This document shows, in pieces, positions 9,167 through 18,435 of a stretch of 64,000 nt of DNA. Source of the DNA: UBA6107 sp964533735. GTDB lineage: Bacteria; Chloroflexota; Anaerolineae; Anaerolineales; Anaerolineaceae. The position numbers were made by a program, and so were the translations under genes. The stretch covers positions 496,001 to 560,000 of the forward strand of contig CAZHMD010000001.1 of the NCBI GenBank assembly GCA_964533735.1. The letters run 5' to 3'. Position 1 is the first letter of the stretch. Every line of letters starts with the position of its first letter. Below the pieces are notes generated by a model. That model saw nothing but the letters and a program-made list of their open reading frames with translations. It ran no database searches and had not been told where the DNA came from.

Positions 9167-9895
9167 TTACGGTTTTGGCGTAGGCGTTGGAGTGGCAGTC
9201 ATCAATGTGAGTGTACTCGTTGCCTGCTTGGTCGGCGTTGGTGTAACAATATTCACGCGTATCTGCAAAACGGTGCCTGGGTAGATCAGGTTAACATCTG
9301 TGATCTTGTTCTTGGCAATGATGTCATCAACAGTGCTGTTGAACAATGATGCAATATATGCCAGTGTATCTCCCATCTGCACAGTGTATGGGATCACAGT
9401 CCCTCTAGGCAGATCGCTTGGGATTTGCGTTGGGGTAGGAAGTTGCTGCCCGGGTGCAGGGATGATGATCTTCTGACCGGGGATGATTGGGCAGATACCA
9501 TCAGTAATGGTAAGGTTGTTTATCGCCAATAGTACTAACAGATCAACACCAAATCGGTTAGCCAGGTCCGAACAATTATCATCCGAGAGTACTTCATAGA
9601 TTTGCGGACCTGATGCCGTGGCCGTTGCAGATGGTGTAAAGGTTTGCGTCGGTTCGGGTGTATCAGATGCCGTTGGAGTAGGTTGTGTGGCTGTAGGCGT
9701 GAAAGTTGCCGTGGCTGTTGGAGTCTTTGTGGCAAACAACCCGCCAAATGATTTAGATCCGGTTGCAACCACTACAATGATGATGATTCCTATCAATGCC
9801 AGGATACCAGCCAGCACGCCTAGAACGAATGGCATTACTTTTTGGCGCTTTTCATATTTCTTGATTACTGATTGTGGAGAATCAGAGTTGCTCAT
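9167..9895 (-). CDS. Membrane-anchored double-LysM protein
   Basis: 242 residues: a short cytoplasmic N-terminus, one transmembrane helix (about 22-46), a long Thr/Pro linker, then two LysM-like modules (first starting IYEVLSDDNCSDLANRFGV with PGQKIIIP, second starting PYTVQMGDTLAYIASLF with YPGTVLQIRV). LysM binds N-acetylglucosamine in peptidoglycan, so this is probably a wall-tethered surface protein. The first LysM carries two cysteines (DDNC, GICP) that may form a disulfide. aggatt precedes the ATG. Confidence 0.88.
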   Translation of the reverse strand: MSNSDSPQSVIKKYEKRQKVMPFVLGVLAGILALIGIIIIVVVATGSKSFGGLFATKTPTATATFTPTATQPTPTASDTPEPTQTFTPSATATASGPQIYEVLSDDNCSDLANRFGVDLLVLLAINNLTITDGICPIIPGQKIIIPAPGQQLPTPTQIPSDLPRGTVIPYTVQMGDTLAYIASLFNSTVDDIIAKNKITDVNLIYPGTVLQIRVNIVTPTPTKQATSTLTLMTATPTPTPKP

Positions 9896-10057
9896 AGTTA
9901 ATCCTGTATTTTTCTTCCATTCTAATGTTTGATATGAATTGTAACGATGTTTACAGTTTCAATTATTTGTGCAAATTACCCGATATCTAAAAACATCATA
10001 CCATAAAAAATCAAGGGTATTTACGTCCAAAATTAATGTCGTTCTAAGCCTGCATGT

Positions 10058-10063
10058 TATAAT
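10058..10063 (+). promoter_or_regulatory. -10 element upstream of the STAS operon
   Basis: A perfect TATAAT in a divergent 214-bp intergenic region, about 47 bases before the ATG at 10110. The leader carries a gcggagg Shine-Dalgarno. No convincing -35 was found. Confidence 0.55.
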
Positions 10064-10109
10064 CAGTTTCATTAGTTAAATCTTTTGTTAATTTGCGGAG
10101 GCACATACT

Positions 10110-10445
10110 ATGGAAATCACTACAAGTCAATACAAACATTGCGATGTTGTACAAGTAACTGGTCGTTTAGATAGTTTCACCTCCCCAAAATTGATGGAGG
10201 AATTAGTTAAACTTAACGATCAAGCCAGGTTTAAGATTGTTCTGGATTGTAGTAAATTGGAATTTATCTCCAGTGCGGGCTTACGGGTTTTAATCGCTAC
10301 TTTAAAAAACTGCAAACGCTACAATCGGGGAGAACTGGTTGTCGCTGCATTAACCCCAACGATTCACTCGGTCTTTGAACTTGCAGGTTTCCATAAAATT
10401 TTCAAGATCTATCCTGATTTACTGTCAGCGGTGGGGTCTTTTTAG
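10110..10445 (+). CDS. STAS-domain anti-sigma factor antagonist (RsbV/SpoIIAA-like)
   Basis: A 111-residue single STAS domain with the signature GRLDSFTSP and the phosphorylation loop FISSAGLRVL (Ser54/Ser55, followed by Gly57-Leu). In partner switching, the unphosphorylated form binds the kinase/anti-sigma factor; phosphorylation releases it. The next two genes encode that kinase and a PP2C phosphatase, so the three form a complete module. No sigma factor gene is adjacent. Confidence 0.92.
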   Translation: MEITTSQYKHCDVVQVTGRLDSFTSPKLMEELVKLNDQARFKIVLDCSKLEFISSAGLRVLIATLKNCKRYNRGELVVAALTPTIHSVFELAGFHKIFKIYPDLLSAVGSF

Positions 10446-10454
10446 AATTAGAAC

Positions 10455-10862
10455 ATGCCAACGCGTACATTCACCGGCGTTTATACGAGCCTGGCTGAAA
10501 TCGCTGAGTTCGTAAGATTTTCTGTCCACGATTCGGGGATTTCTTCTACCGGACTGTTTTCGCTTGAGACGGCTGTCGACGAGGCAGTTTCTAACATCAT
10601 TGAACATGCTTATCAAGGTGAAAGTAAGGGGACAATACGCTGCCAGATCAAACAGGGAAAATCAGCAATTAGTGTAATTCTTGATGACCATGGCAGACCC
10701 TTTGATCCTGCCTGCATCCCGGTACCAAAATTATCCGGAAAACTAAAAGACCGCGCAAACCATGGTCTTGGGTACTACATGATGTGCCAGTTGGTGGATG
10801 AAGTTCATTTCGAATTTAACGATGCTCGCAACCGGCTGACATTAGTGAAATATTTCGATTGA
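10455..10862 (+). CDS. RsbW/SpoIIAB-like serine kinase (anti-sigma factor)
   Basis: A 135-residue GHKL ATPase. The N box ETAVDEAVSNIIEHAY (Asn47), the G1 box DDHGRPFDP and the G2 region HGLGYYMM are all intact. The family phosphorylates the STAS partner and may sequester a sigma factor or other output. It lies 9 bases after the STAS gene and 1 base before the phosphatase gene, so the three are almost certainly one transcript. Confidence 0.92.
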   Translation: MPTRTFTGVYTSLAEIAEFVRFSVHDSGISSTGLFSLETAVDEAVSNIIEHAYQGESKGTIRCQIKQGKSAISVILDDHGRPFDPACIPVPKLSGKLKDRANHGLGYYMMCQLVDEVHFEFNDARNRLTLVKYFD

Positions 10863-10863
10863 A

Positions 10864-13800
10864 GTGAAAAGTAACCAGGAACTGATCTGGAAGGAATACC
10901 TCAACCTGGGCGAAGAACTTCTTCGCCTTCCGGATACGTTAAGCCTTGTTAAAAAGCTCCAGGCAACTGTTGATAATAAACTAGAATGCAAATCAAAACT
11001 TTGGTTGTGTGAGCCATTCTATCCTTTGCCTGGAGAACCTCCTGTCGATACCCTGCCTCAGCCAAATGTTTCACCAATAGTCCAGGCAGCATTCACTGAA
11101 AAAAAGATCTCCAGTATTTCCAGGAATAAAACACAAACCCAACCCCGAATCATTGAAATCGCAATTCCAGTAACCACCCGTGATAATACACTGGGCATTT
11201 TTCACATTGCCAGGGACTCATCATCGCCATTCACATCTGACGAACTTAATTATGTAAATGGTTTAATTGCATTTGCCGCGGTTTCTATGCAGGTGAACCG
11301 CCAGGTCACCCTCAAGAATTGGCGCTATGACCAGATATCCCTGGTTCGCTCGGTAAGCTCGCAAATCGCCAATGAGCTGGATTTGGACGAATTGAGCAAG
11401 AAAGTGACCAGCCTTATCCAATGTTCTTTTGATTATTATCATGTTGGACTTTACACCCTCGAAGAGGGAACAAATGCGCTCCATTTCAGAGCCAGTTCCT
11501 TAAACTGCAATCCATCAGACAATCCCCTTATTGATGTAACTTACGAAGAAGGGCTTGTTGGAGAGGTCGCCCGAACTGGAAATGAAATTATCTGTAAAGA
11601 CGTAACCACTGAACCACGGTACAGATTTATCGATTCTCTCCCTCTCACCACTGCTGAGGCAGTGCTCCCATTGACAGTAGAGAATCGAATTCTTGGAGTA
11701 TTGGATATTCAAAGCGATTCACCAAGAGCTTTTCATGAAAATGATATGCTCGTTATTCGTTCACTTGCGGATAATATCGCTCTGGCGGTGGAAGGAGCAC
11801 GGTTATATAACAACCTGGTAAAACGCGCAGACCAACTGGCCGCACTCGCAGATATTAATTATTCACTTTCACAAATCCTCGACCTTGACCACCTCTTTCA
11901 GGAAATCGTCACTGTGATCCATGATCGTTTTAGCATTCCATTTGTACACATTTTTACTGTTCACCCGGGAAGACGAAAGATCATTTACGAAGCAGGAAGC
12001 GGTAAACGGGCCAGGAATATTAAAGCCAAGGCATTTGCCTTTCAATTGGATGCACCTAAAGGGATCATCCCTCATGTCGCGCGCACAGGTCAACCCATCC
12101 TTGCTAATGATGTCTCGCTGCAGCCTCTCTATAAACCCAACAGGGCAGCACCTAATGCAACCAAAGCAGAAATGACACTGCCCTTAAAGTTTGGGGAAGA
12201 AGTATTGGGAATTTTGGATCTCCAATCCGGGCAAACCAACGCATTTACAGAGGATGATCTGGCTTTGTTTGAGGGGATGGCTTCAGGCATTGCCCTATCA
12301 ATTCGCAACGCGAATATCTTTCAGACTGAAAGGTGGCGAAGATCTGTTGCAGATAGCTTCAAAGACGTTGCCAGTCTTTTATCAAAAAACCTTGCCCTGG
12401 ATAATCTGCTCGAAAAAATCCTGATCGAACTGGAAAAGAATCTGCCATGCGATGCATCAGCCATCTGGCTGTTAAGTGATGCTCCTGAAGATGGTGCACC
12501 AATAAGAAATCTGAAACTCGCATCCGTCAGGGGAACATCCAGGGCATCCATCACCAATTCATTCGAAGAATCTCAAACCGTCCGTAGTTTCCTCGAGTAC
12601 GCACTCGAGGGGAATGAACCCGTGATCCGAAAACCCTCTGACCCTTATGGACCTTTAGGGATTGCCTGTAATTTTAAATCGACCTATTCTTCTATCGCTG
12701 TCCCGCTTTTCTCTTCCAATGAGGTGATTGGTGTCCTCACTCTGGCGCACCAAACCGAGGGGCGCTATGGCTCAGAGACTTCTATGATCGCAACGACCTT
12801 CGCCAGTTACGCTGCCGTAGCCATTGAGAATGCCCACCTGTACACCAGCGCCCAGGAAGACGCCTGGTCTTCAACCGTATTACTGCAAGTCGCCGAGTCT
12901 ATGCATGCCATTTCAACTACTGATGAACTTTTGTCAACCATCGTGAGGCTCACGCCATTACTGGTTGGCATCAACCAGTGCGCGCTTTACCTGCATAATC
13001 CTAATACACATGCATTTGACATGAAGAAATGGTATGGCTTCACCCCATCCGAAGAAGAGTTGTCCCTCAAGGATGGTGATTCTGTTGGGTTAATTCGGGT
13101 CCAGGCAACCATGGCACCAGTCTATATCGAAAACATTCAACATGAATTAGGAATTTCATCTTTTTCAATACAAGATACTACCGGGACGCTTGTTTTGGTA
13201 CCCTTAATTTCTCATGATGAGTTGTTAGGTTTGTTTCTCGTTTCCCATAGTTCCACTGGTGAGTTTGGCGTGAGTAATAAATTCACAAACCAAACCCTTG
13301 CGATCCTCTCCGGGATTGCACAACAAACTTCGGTTGCGCTTGAAAATATCCGACTGGTTGAGAACAGACAGGAAGAAGCCTATATCACTGCGGTGCTCTT
13401 GCAGGTTGCCCAGGCAGTGGTCAGCCAAAACAACTTACAGGATATTCTTGAGACTGTTGTACATCTTCTCTCCATTCTGGTAGGTCTGGATGCCAGTTTG
13501 ATCTACCAGTGGGACGTTAATACCGCCTCGTTCACGATAAGCAATGCCACATCCTCTTCTCAGATCGAGGCAGATCAATTGATCGGCAAAGTTTTTCGCA
13601 AAGGTGAGAATTGGATTCTTGATCAGGTACTCACAACGGATCAAATGGTCGCCTGTCCAATACCTGATGATCACTCTACGCTTGGCAATTGGGAATCGGT
13701 AAATTGTGAACCCATTCCTGACCTCAATCTTGCGCTGGAACAAAACTGGCTGCTTGGATTCCCATTGTCAATTAAAGGTGTCTTTTATGGGGTCCTCGTT

Positions 13801-14658
13801 GCCCAGGAGAGCAAAGTTCTGCCCGCCTTTCATAACAAACGCATCGAATTGATCAAAGGTGTCGCCCAACAAACCACACTCGCAATCCAAAATGAATGGC
13901 TAAAGAAGGAAATGGTTGGTCGTGAACGTATGGAACGTGAATTCCAGCTGGCTCGCGAGATCCAAAAAACATTCCTCCCTGAAAGTACGCCATCTTTAGA
14001 TGGATGGGATTTTGACCTCAAATGGCAGACTGCCCGGGAGGTCGGCGGAGATTTTTATGACCTCATTGAAACAAAGGACAAAAAACTCGCTATTGTGATT
14101 GCAGATGTATCAGACAAGGGCATGCCAGCTGCTCTCTACATGACAGTAACTCGAACCCTTATTCGAGCTACTGCTCAAACAACGGTTTCACCGGCTGCGA
14201 TTCTCGAAAGAGTAAACTCCCTGCTGGAAATGGAATCTCGCAACGGTATGTTTGTAACCGCACTCCTGGCTATTTTGGATCCTAGCACTGGCGTGGTCAC
14301 TTATGCAAACGCGGGTCATAACTTACCCATCTGGCTTAAGACCTCGCAAAATGTATGTCAGCGCCTTGAGATGGATGGCATTGCCCTTGCAGTAACCAGT
14401 GAAGCCCGTTATGTCAACAAGAAAATTACTTTAGAGAAGGATGATTATTTGCTTCTCTACACCGATGGCGTCACCGAAGCCACAACTGCTGATGACGAAT
14501 TGTTTACAGAACCGCGCCTTTTTGAATTAATGAAGACATCACCGTTGACGTCATCGCGTGAGTTATTAACAATAATCGAGACTGCCATTCAGGAGTTTCG
14601 TGCTGGTGAACCGCCCTCAGATGATTTGACGATGATCAGTATCCATCGGATAGACTAA
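10864..14658 (+). CDS. Multi-GAF SpoIIE-type PP2C phosphatase (RsbU-like)
   Basis: A 1264-residue cytoplasmic protein starting with GTG one base after the kinase stop. Six tandem GAF-like units can be seen (roughly 20-145, 160-310, 325-475, 490-655, 670-830, 850-1015), several ending in the helix pattern QQTSVALENIRL. After a short coiled linker (REFQLAREIQKTFLP) comes a PP2C/SpoIIE domain with metal motifs EVGGDFYD, IADVSDKGMPAAL, YTDGVTEA and PPSDDLTMI. It should dephosphorylate the STAS protein in response to ligands bound by GAF units. Six sensors are many for RsbU-type proteins. No transmembrane segments were seen. Confidence 0.92.
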   Translation: MKSNQELIWKEYLNLGEELLRLPDTLSLVKKLQATVDNKLECKSKLWLCEPFYPLPGEPPVDTLPQPNVSPIVQAAFTEKKISSISRNKTQTQPRIIEIAIPVTTRDNTLGIFHIARDSSSPFTSDELNYVNGLIAFAAVSMQVNRQVTLKNWRYDQISLVRSVSSQIANELDLDELSKKVTSLIQCSFDYYHVGLYTLEEGTNALHFRASSLNCNPSDNPLIDVTYEEGLVGEVARTGNEIICKDVTTEPRYRFIDSLPLTTAEAVLPLTVENRILGVLDIQSDSPRAFHENDMLVIRSLADNIALAVEGARLYNNLVKRADQLAALADINYSLSQILDLDHLFQEIVTVIHDRFSIPFVHIFTVHPGRRKIIYEAGSGKRARNIKAKAFAFQLDAPKGIIPHVARTGQPILANDVSLQPLYKPNRAAPNATKAEMTLPLKFGEEVLGILDLQSGQTNAFTEDDLALFEGMASGIALSIRNANIFQTERWRRSVADSFKDVASLLSKNLALDNLLEKILIELEKNLPCDASAIWLLSDAPEDGAPIRNLKLASVRGTSRASITNSFEESQTVRSFLEYALEGNEPVIRKPSDPYGPLGIACNFKSTYSSIAVPLFSSNEVIGVLTLAHQTEGRYGSETSMIATTFASYAAVAIENAHLYTSAQEDAWSSTVLLQVAESMHAISTTDELLSTIVRLTPLLVGINQCALYLHNPNTHAFDMKKWYGFTPSEEELSLKDGDSVGLIRVQATMAPVYIENIQHELGISSFSIQDTTGTLVLVPLISHDELLGLFLVSHSSTGEFGVSNKFTNQTLAILSGIAQQTSVALENIRLVENRQEEAYITAVLLQVAQAVVSQNNLQDILETVVHLLSILVGLDASLIYQWDVNTASFTISNATSSSQIEADQLIGKVFRKGENWILDQVLTTDQMVACPIPDDHSTLGNWESVNCEPIPDLNLALEQNWLLGFPLSIKGVFYGVLVAQESKVLPAFHNKRIELIKGVAQQTTLAIQNEWLKKEMVGRERMEREFQLAREIQKTFLPESTPSLDGWDFDLKWQTAREVGGDFYDLIETKDKKLAIVIADVSDKGMPAALYMTVTRTLIRATAQTTVSPAAILERVNSLLEMESRNGMFVTALLAILDPSTGVVTYANAGHNLPIWLKTSQNVCQRLEMDGIALAVTSEARYVNKKITLEKDDYLLLYTDGVTEATTADDELFTEPRLFELMKTSPLTSSRELLTIIETAIQEFRAGEPPSDDLTMISIHRID

Positions 14659-14687
14659 AACCTCCCCGAAAGGGGAGGTTTTGATTT
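14657..14687. terminator. Bidirectional terminator
   Basis: A perfect 11-bp stem AAAACCTCCCC / GGGGAGGTTTT with a GAAA loop between the convergent phosphatase and FtsB-like genes. Confidence 0.9.
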
Positions 14688-15081
14688 ATTTTCCACTTAG
14701 CAGGGCTAGCCAAATCTGCCAATTTGGTACCTGGGTTGGGATGGGTGTGGATTCAATTACTGGTTGTTGGGTCGTTCCAGCCGGCGCCAGGGGGATGATT
14801 AATTTCTCTCCCGGTCGCGCCATGTGTCCTTCGTTGTACGCCCATTGTTCCACCGCTCCTTCAGAATTGGCAAAAGCTACTTGCGTTTCAAGAACATCCA
14901 GAGTGGTCTGCAATTCCGCAACCACGGTTAAGGCTTTATTTTCTTGTTCTGAAAGTCGTGAAAGCTCATTGAGCCGGCTGTTCAAATCCATGACGAGAAA
15001 AAACAAGATCACCGCGGCAGCAGCTAATGCTGCCTTTTTAATATCGAACGGTATTTTTGGAAATTTAAACTTCTTTCTCAT
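14686..15081 (-). CDS. FtsB/DivIC-like septum formation protein
   Basis: 131 residues: a basic N-terminus, one transmembrane helix (about 16-33), a coiled-coil (LNSRLNELSRLSEQENKAL...), and the conserved stretch VEQWAYNEGHMARPGEK that resembles the DivIC/FtsB C-terminal motif (xxA R.xxxxxPGE). Family members join the FtsL/FtsQ complex at the septum. No ribosome binding site is evident. A TAATAT six bases before the ATG suggests a possibly leaderless transcript, but this -10 is weaker than those of the other leaderless candidates. Confidence 0.75.
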   Translation of the reverse strand: MRKKFKFPKIPFDIKKAALAAAAVILFFLVMDLNSRLNELSRLSEQENKALTVVAELQTTLDVLETQVAFANSEGAVEQWAYNEGHMARPGEKLIIPLAPAGTTQQPVIESTPIPTQVPNWQIWLALLSGK

Positions 15082-15123
15082 ATCGTTATATTACTCTATT
15101 CTGGTTAAGCAGGCAAGCAAAAA

Positions 15124-15144
15124 CCCGATGAGAAAACCATCGGG
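15124..15144 (-). terminator. Terminator of tRNA-Leu
   Basis: A 7-bp stem CCCGATG / CATCGGG followed, on the reverse strand, by TTTTTG. It lies immediately downstream of the tRNA. Confidence 0.75.
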
Positions 15145-15151
15145 TCAGGTT

Positions 15152-15238
<87 letters not shown>

Positions 15239-15391
15239 TCGATTACGGTTGTATTCTATCAAATAGTACCGCATTGTCAACCAGCAGGTTCTTCCTTGAT
15301 GGTTTTTCATTAAACATAAGTTACAATTTAGATATTGGTTTAGTTCTTGCACGGTTGCTAATTAATATAATCGTTGTATTTGAGGGGACTC

Positions 15392-16375
15392 ATGGATAAT
15401 CAAACCGATTCTACCTTTCAGGATCCGGCACTCCCGCAGCAAAACGCGAACAGTGACAATAATCCAGTTGATCAGGAGCATCTAGAAGAACCGACTGTAA
15501 AAACAGAAGGGTTTCAACAAGATTCCAATCTGGAAATTCAACATTTGGAAGGTGAACTTCGTTTAACCCTGGAAGAAATTGCCCGCCTCCAGAATGCTCT
15601 TGCTGAAGCCAATATGAAATTGATGGCGGTTCAATCCCCTCCGGTGACCTCTTCCAAACAAATCTCCGCTGAAGAACTTATCCGTCCTATGGTAAAAGAA
15701 CTCCGCCAACCATTAATAACAATTAAGGGTTATTTGGACCTCCTGCTGAATGAGTCAGTTGGGACTCTTGGAGCATTCCAACGTAGGTTTGTCGAGAGAA
15801 TTCAAAAATCTGTTGATAACATGGAAGAATCCTTTGACAATATTAGTAAAACAAATACCGATGAGTTGGAAGGACGAGGTCTGTATTCCCAATCATTTTC
15901 CGTGAGAAAATCGATTGAATCCGCTCTTGACCTTTTTATTACTACCATCCGCGCAAAAGAGATCGTACTAAAAATCGATATCCCCTATGAGGACATTCGC
16001 TTGTTCGAAGATAAGGAAAATTTTGAGCAGGTTTTGAATATTTTATTTACCAATGCAACTTCCATATTAAGCTCTGGTGGTTCGCTTTCAATTCGCCTTC
16101 AGGAATACCTGACTCTTCAACCCCAGGAATTGATCATCACGGTCGAAAGCTGTGATCGAAGTATTACCCCATCGGAACTAGTTCCTGTGTTGCCTGAACT
16201 CTACAAGAATCAGAGCCTAACCCTGCCCGGATTTGGTCTCCCGCTGGAAGATATTATTAAGGCTGGAGATCTTATTAAACAAATGGGTGGCAAGAATGAG
16301 GTTTTTTCAAATTCCTGCGGAGCTACAGTGGTAAAAGTGCGTTTGCCGATCGTGCAAGGTGAAAACCTGAACTAA
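15392..16375 (+). CDS. Histidine-kinase-like protein lacking the phosphoacceptor His
   Basis: 327 residues from the ATG at 15392, preceded by gagggg; an in-frame upstream TTG would add six residues. An acidic N-terminus and short coiled coil (to about 85) are followed by a HisKA-like helix, MVKELRQPLITIKGYLDLLL, in which Lys occupies the usual His of the H-box. The C-terminal half resembles a HATPase_c domain with an N-box-like NILFTNA and a GFGLPLED G2-like motif, but the DxGxG box is absent (ESCDRSI). It is therefore probably a non-catalytic sensor or scaffold. No membrane segment or paired response regulator is adjacent. Confidence 0.75.
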   Translation: MDNQTDSTFQDPALPQQNANSDNNPVDQEHLEEPTVKTEGFQQDSNLEIQHLEGELRLTLEEIARLQNALAEANMKLMAVQSPPVTSSKQISAEELIRPMVKELRQPLITIKGYLDLLLNESVGTLGAFQRRFVERIQKSVDNMEESFDNISKTNTDELEGRGLYSQSFSVRKSIESALDLFITTIRAKEIVLKIDIPYEDIRLFEDKENFEQVLNILFTNATSILSSGGSLSIRLQEYLTLQPQELIITVESCDRSITPSELVPVLPELYKNQSLTLPGFGLPLEDIIKAGDLIKQMGGKNEVFSNSCGATVVKVRLPIVQGENLN

Positions 16376-16397
16376 CCTCAAGTTGAATATTAAAGAG

Positions 16398-16403
16398 TAA
16401 AAT
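16398..16403 (+). promoter_or_regulatory. -10 element, probable leaderless start of the LCP gene
   Basis: TAAAAT ends 7 bases before the ATG at 16411 and no Shine-Dalgarno is present, so transcription should begin at or next to the A of the start codon. Confidence 0.55.
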
Positions 16404-16410
16404 TACTGCT

Positions 16411-17451
16411 ATGCGAAAAACACTGCTCGCGTTACTGGTTTTTACTGTTTTTCTTTCAGGATGCAATTTTCCAATCAACACGGAATTCACATCAACGGTA
16501 ATCCCTATTTCTGATCTCCTGATTAATCAACAATCAAAATATCCATCAACACCCACACCATTCCAACCTTTATTGCCCACTCCCACGCTTGCTCAATTAC
16601 CCACTTCGGCTGATCCTGGTGATTCCTCACAGCCGGGAAACCCTTCCGACTCTACTAACAACGCTCCCCTACCGGTGGATAGACCCGAAGGACAGGTAAA
16701 TATCCTGTTACTTGGCTCAGATTGGCGGGCTGGTTCCGGATTCCGTACTGATGTTATTCTCCTGGTGTCATTAAATAAAAATACCGGCACTGCCACACTT
16801 CTATCCTTTCCCCGGGATCTTTATGTCGAAATTCCAGGTATTGGAATGGAAAGGATTAATGCCGCTCAGCCTTATGGAGGGTTTGAACTCACCTCAGCAA
16901 CATTCATGAATAATTTTGGTATCGAAATCGATTATTACATGATCACGAATTTCAATGGATTTATTAGCATCGTTGATACCTTGGGCGGGATAGACGTAAA
17001 TGCTGCCTCGGCATTGAACGATTTGTGCATTCTCCCGCAAGCCGTGAACGATTATTGTTACATCCCTGCCGGTATCAACCATCTGAATGGGCGTACAGCC
17101 CTCTGGTATGTTCGTTCTCGGCATGCCTCCAATGATTTTGACCGGACTCGGCGTGCACAGGAAGTCCTCGTGGCAATTTTCCAAAAAGCCATGAGTCTTG
17201 ATGCATTGTCTCGAGGTACCGATCTTTATGAATTATTTCAAAGCAGTGTAGAAACAAACATCCCCATCGGTACAGTTCTTGAACTTTTACCTCTGGGCGG
17301 TAAGATTCTATCTGATCCTTCATTGATCCGCCGTTATGCCATCAATTCTGGACATGTCTCAAATTACATCGTACCTGGCACCGGTGCCATGGTTCTGGTG
17401 CCCAACAAAGCATTGGTTGATGAAGTAATCCGCCAGGCTCTCTCACAATAG
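16411..17451 (+). CDS. LytR-CpsA-Psr (LCP) family cell-wall ligase lipoprotein
   Basis: 346 residues. The N-terminal hydrophobic segment ends in a lipobox-like LSGC (Cys18), followed by a Thr/Pro linker and the LCP domain from about residue 95. Typical motifs are VNILLLGSDWR, FRTDVILLVSLN, LLSFPRDLYVEIPG and the arginine-rich YVRSRHASNDFDRTRRAQ. LCP enzymes attach secondary polymers from polyprenyl phosphate to peptidoglycan at the outer face of the membrane. It follows the pseudo-kinase gene at a 35-bp gap but appears to have its own promoter. Confidence 0.92.
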   Translation: MRKTLLALLVFTVFLSGCNFPINTEFTSTVIPISDLLINQQSKYPSTPTPFQPLLPTPTLAQLPTSADPGDSSQPGNPSDSTNNAPLPVDRPEGQVNILLLGSDWRAGSGFRTDVILLVSLNKNTGTATLLSFPRDLYVEIPGIGMERINAAQPYGGFELTSATFMNNFGIEIDYYMITNFNGFISIVDTLGGIDVNAASALNDLCILPQAVNDYCYIPAGINHLNGRTALWYVRSRHASNDFDRTRRAQEVLVAIFQKAMSLDALSRGTDLYELFQSSVETNIPIGTVLELLPLGGKILSDPSLIRRYAINSGHVSNYIVPGTGAMVLVPNKALVDEVIRQALSQ

Positions 17452-17465
17452 AAATTATTTCCTTG

Positions 17466-17494
17466 TTGACATTCAACCCGTATTTATGTAAACT
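17466..17494 (+). promoter_or_regulatory. Promoter for the recombinase-like gene
   Basis: Consensus TTGACA (17466-17471) and TAAACT (17489-17494) with a 17-base spacer, 42 bases before the ATG at 17537. Confidence 0.7.
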
Positions 17495-17536
17495 AAATAT
17501 GTAATCTATGCGAAACAAACAATCGAGGATACTACA

Positions 17537-18430
17537 ATGAATAATTCAGCTGAAATCCATATCACATCAGATACTTTGCTGCTTCCGGCAATAAAATCCT
17601 GGGAAATATTCCTGTACGATCAAGGTCGATCGATATTCACGATAAAGGCTTTCATCGGTGATTTAAAGCTGTTTGCCAGTTATTTTTCTCCTGACACTTC
17701 AATTGGCAGGATAACCCTGAAAGAGATTAATCAATTCCTGGAATGGTTGCAAAAGGAACGTGGAGTCCCTTGCAGTCCCAAGAGCCTCTCCCGCCGCATC
17801 ACTTCGGTTAAATCATTTTTCAGGTGGCTAACGCAGACAGGAAGGCTTTCCATAGATCCTGCAGAAAAAGTGCTGCAACAATCTGTGATCAGCCCGCTGC
17901 CCCTTGTCCTTTCACCTGAAGAAGAATTAAAGGTCATTGAAACTGCCAACGCTTACCGTGATATGCCTCGCCTCGACCCGCGTCCGTACACGCTTGTCGC
18001 ATTATTATTGACAACGGGCATCAAGAAAGGTGAATGCCTTAATCTCAACCTCAATCACTTAGACCTCCAGGATCCTAAGGAACCCACGCTCTTTATCCGT
18101 TATTCCAACAGCGGTAGCCGCTATAAAGAACGGAAGATTGCCCTCACCAATGATTGGATCACGGTTTACCAGGAGTATCTGGTAAAGTACAAACCAGTGG
18201 ACCAATTGTTCCCATGGTCTCCCCGCAGACTCGAATATTTACTCGAGGATATCGGTAAGGATGCTGGGTTGGACAAGCACCTCTCCTTTGACATGTGCCG
18301 TTGGACGAGTGCCCTCAATGATTGGCAATCCGACATGGATAGGGAAAACCTTCGCCAGAAATTGGGAATCTCAAAGATCCAGTGGCGCGAGATCAGCATG
18401 AAGTTACGCCAGCTCGCCGGAGAAAAGTAA
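17537..18430 (+). CDS. Degenerate tyrosine-recombinase-like protein
   Basis: 297 residues with the two-domain layout of XerC/D: an N-terminal SAM-like core-binding domain (about 15-105, IFTIKAFIGDLKLFASYF) and a C-terminal catalytic-like domain. The catalytic set is almost gone. The first Arg is Lys163 (TTGIKKGE), the HxxR motif reads D252-MC-R255, the LGH motif reads LGI (278), and no tyrosine nucleophile is visible near the C-terminus. Only Arg255 remains. The frame is open and has a consensus promoter, so it is expressed rather than simply decayed. It may bind DNA without recombining it. Confidence 0.8.
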   Translation: MNNSAEIHITSDTLLLPAIKSWEIFLYDQGRSIFTIKAFIGDLKLFASYFSPDTSIGRITLKEINQFLEWLQKERGVPCSPKSLSRRITSVKSFFRWLTQTGRLSIDPAEKVLQQSVISPLPLVLSPEEELKVIETANAYRDMPRLDPRPYTLVALLLTTGIKKGECLNLNLNHLDLQDPKEPTLFIRYSNSGSRYKERKIALTNDWITVYQEYLVKYKPVDQLFPWSPRRLEYLLEDIGKDAGLDKHLSFDMCRWTSALNDWQSDMDRENLRQKLGISKIQWREISMKLRQLAGEK

Positions 18431-18435
18431 CGCTT

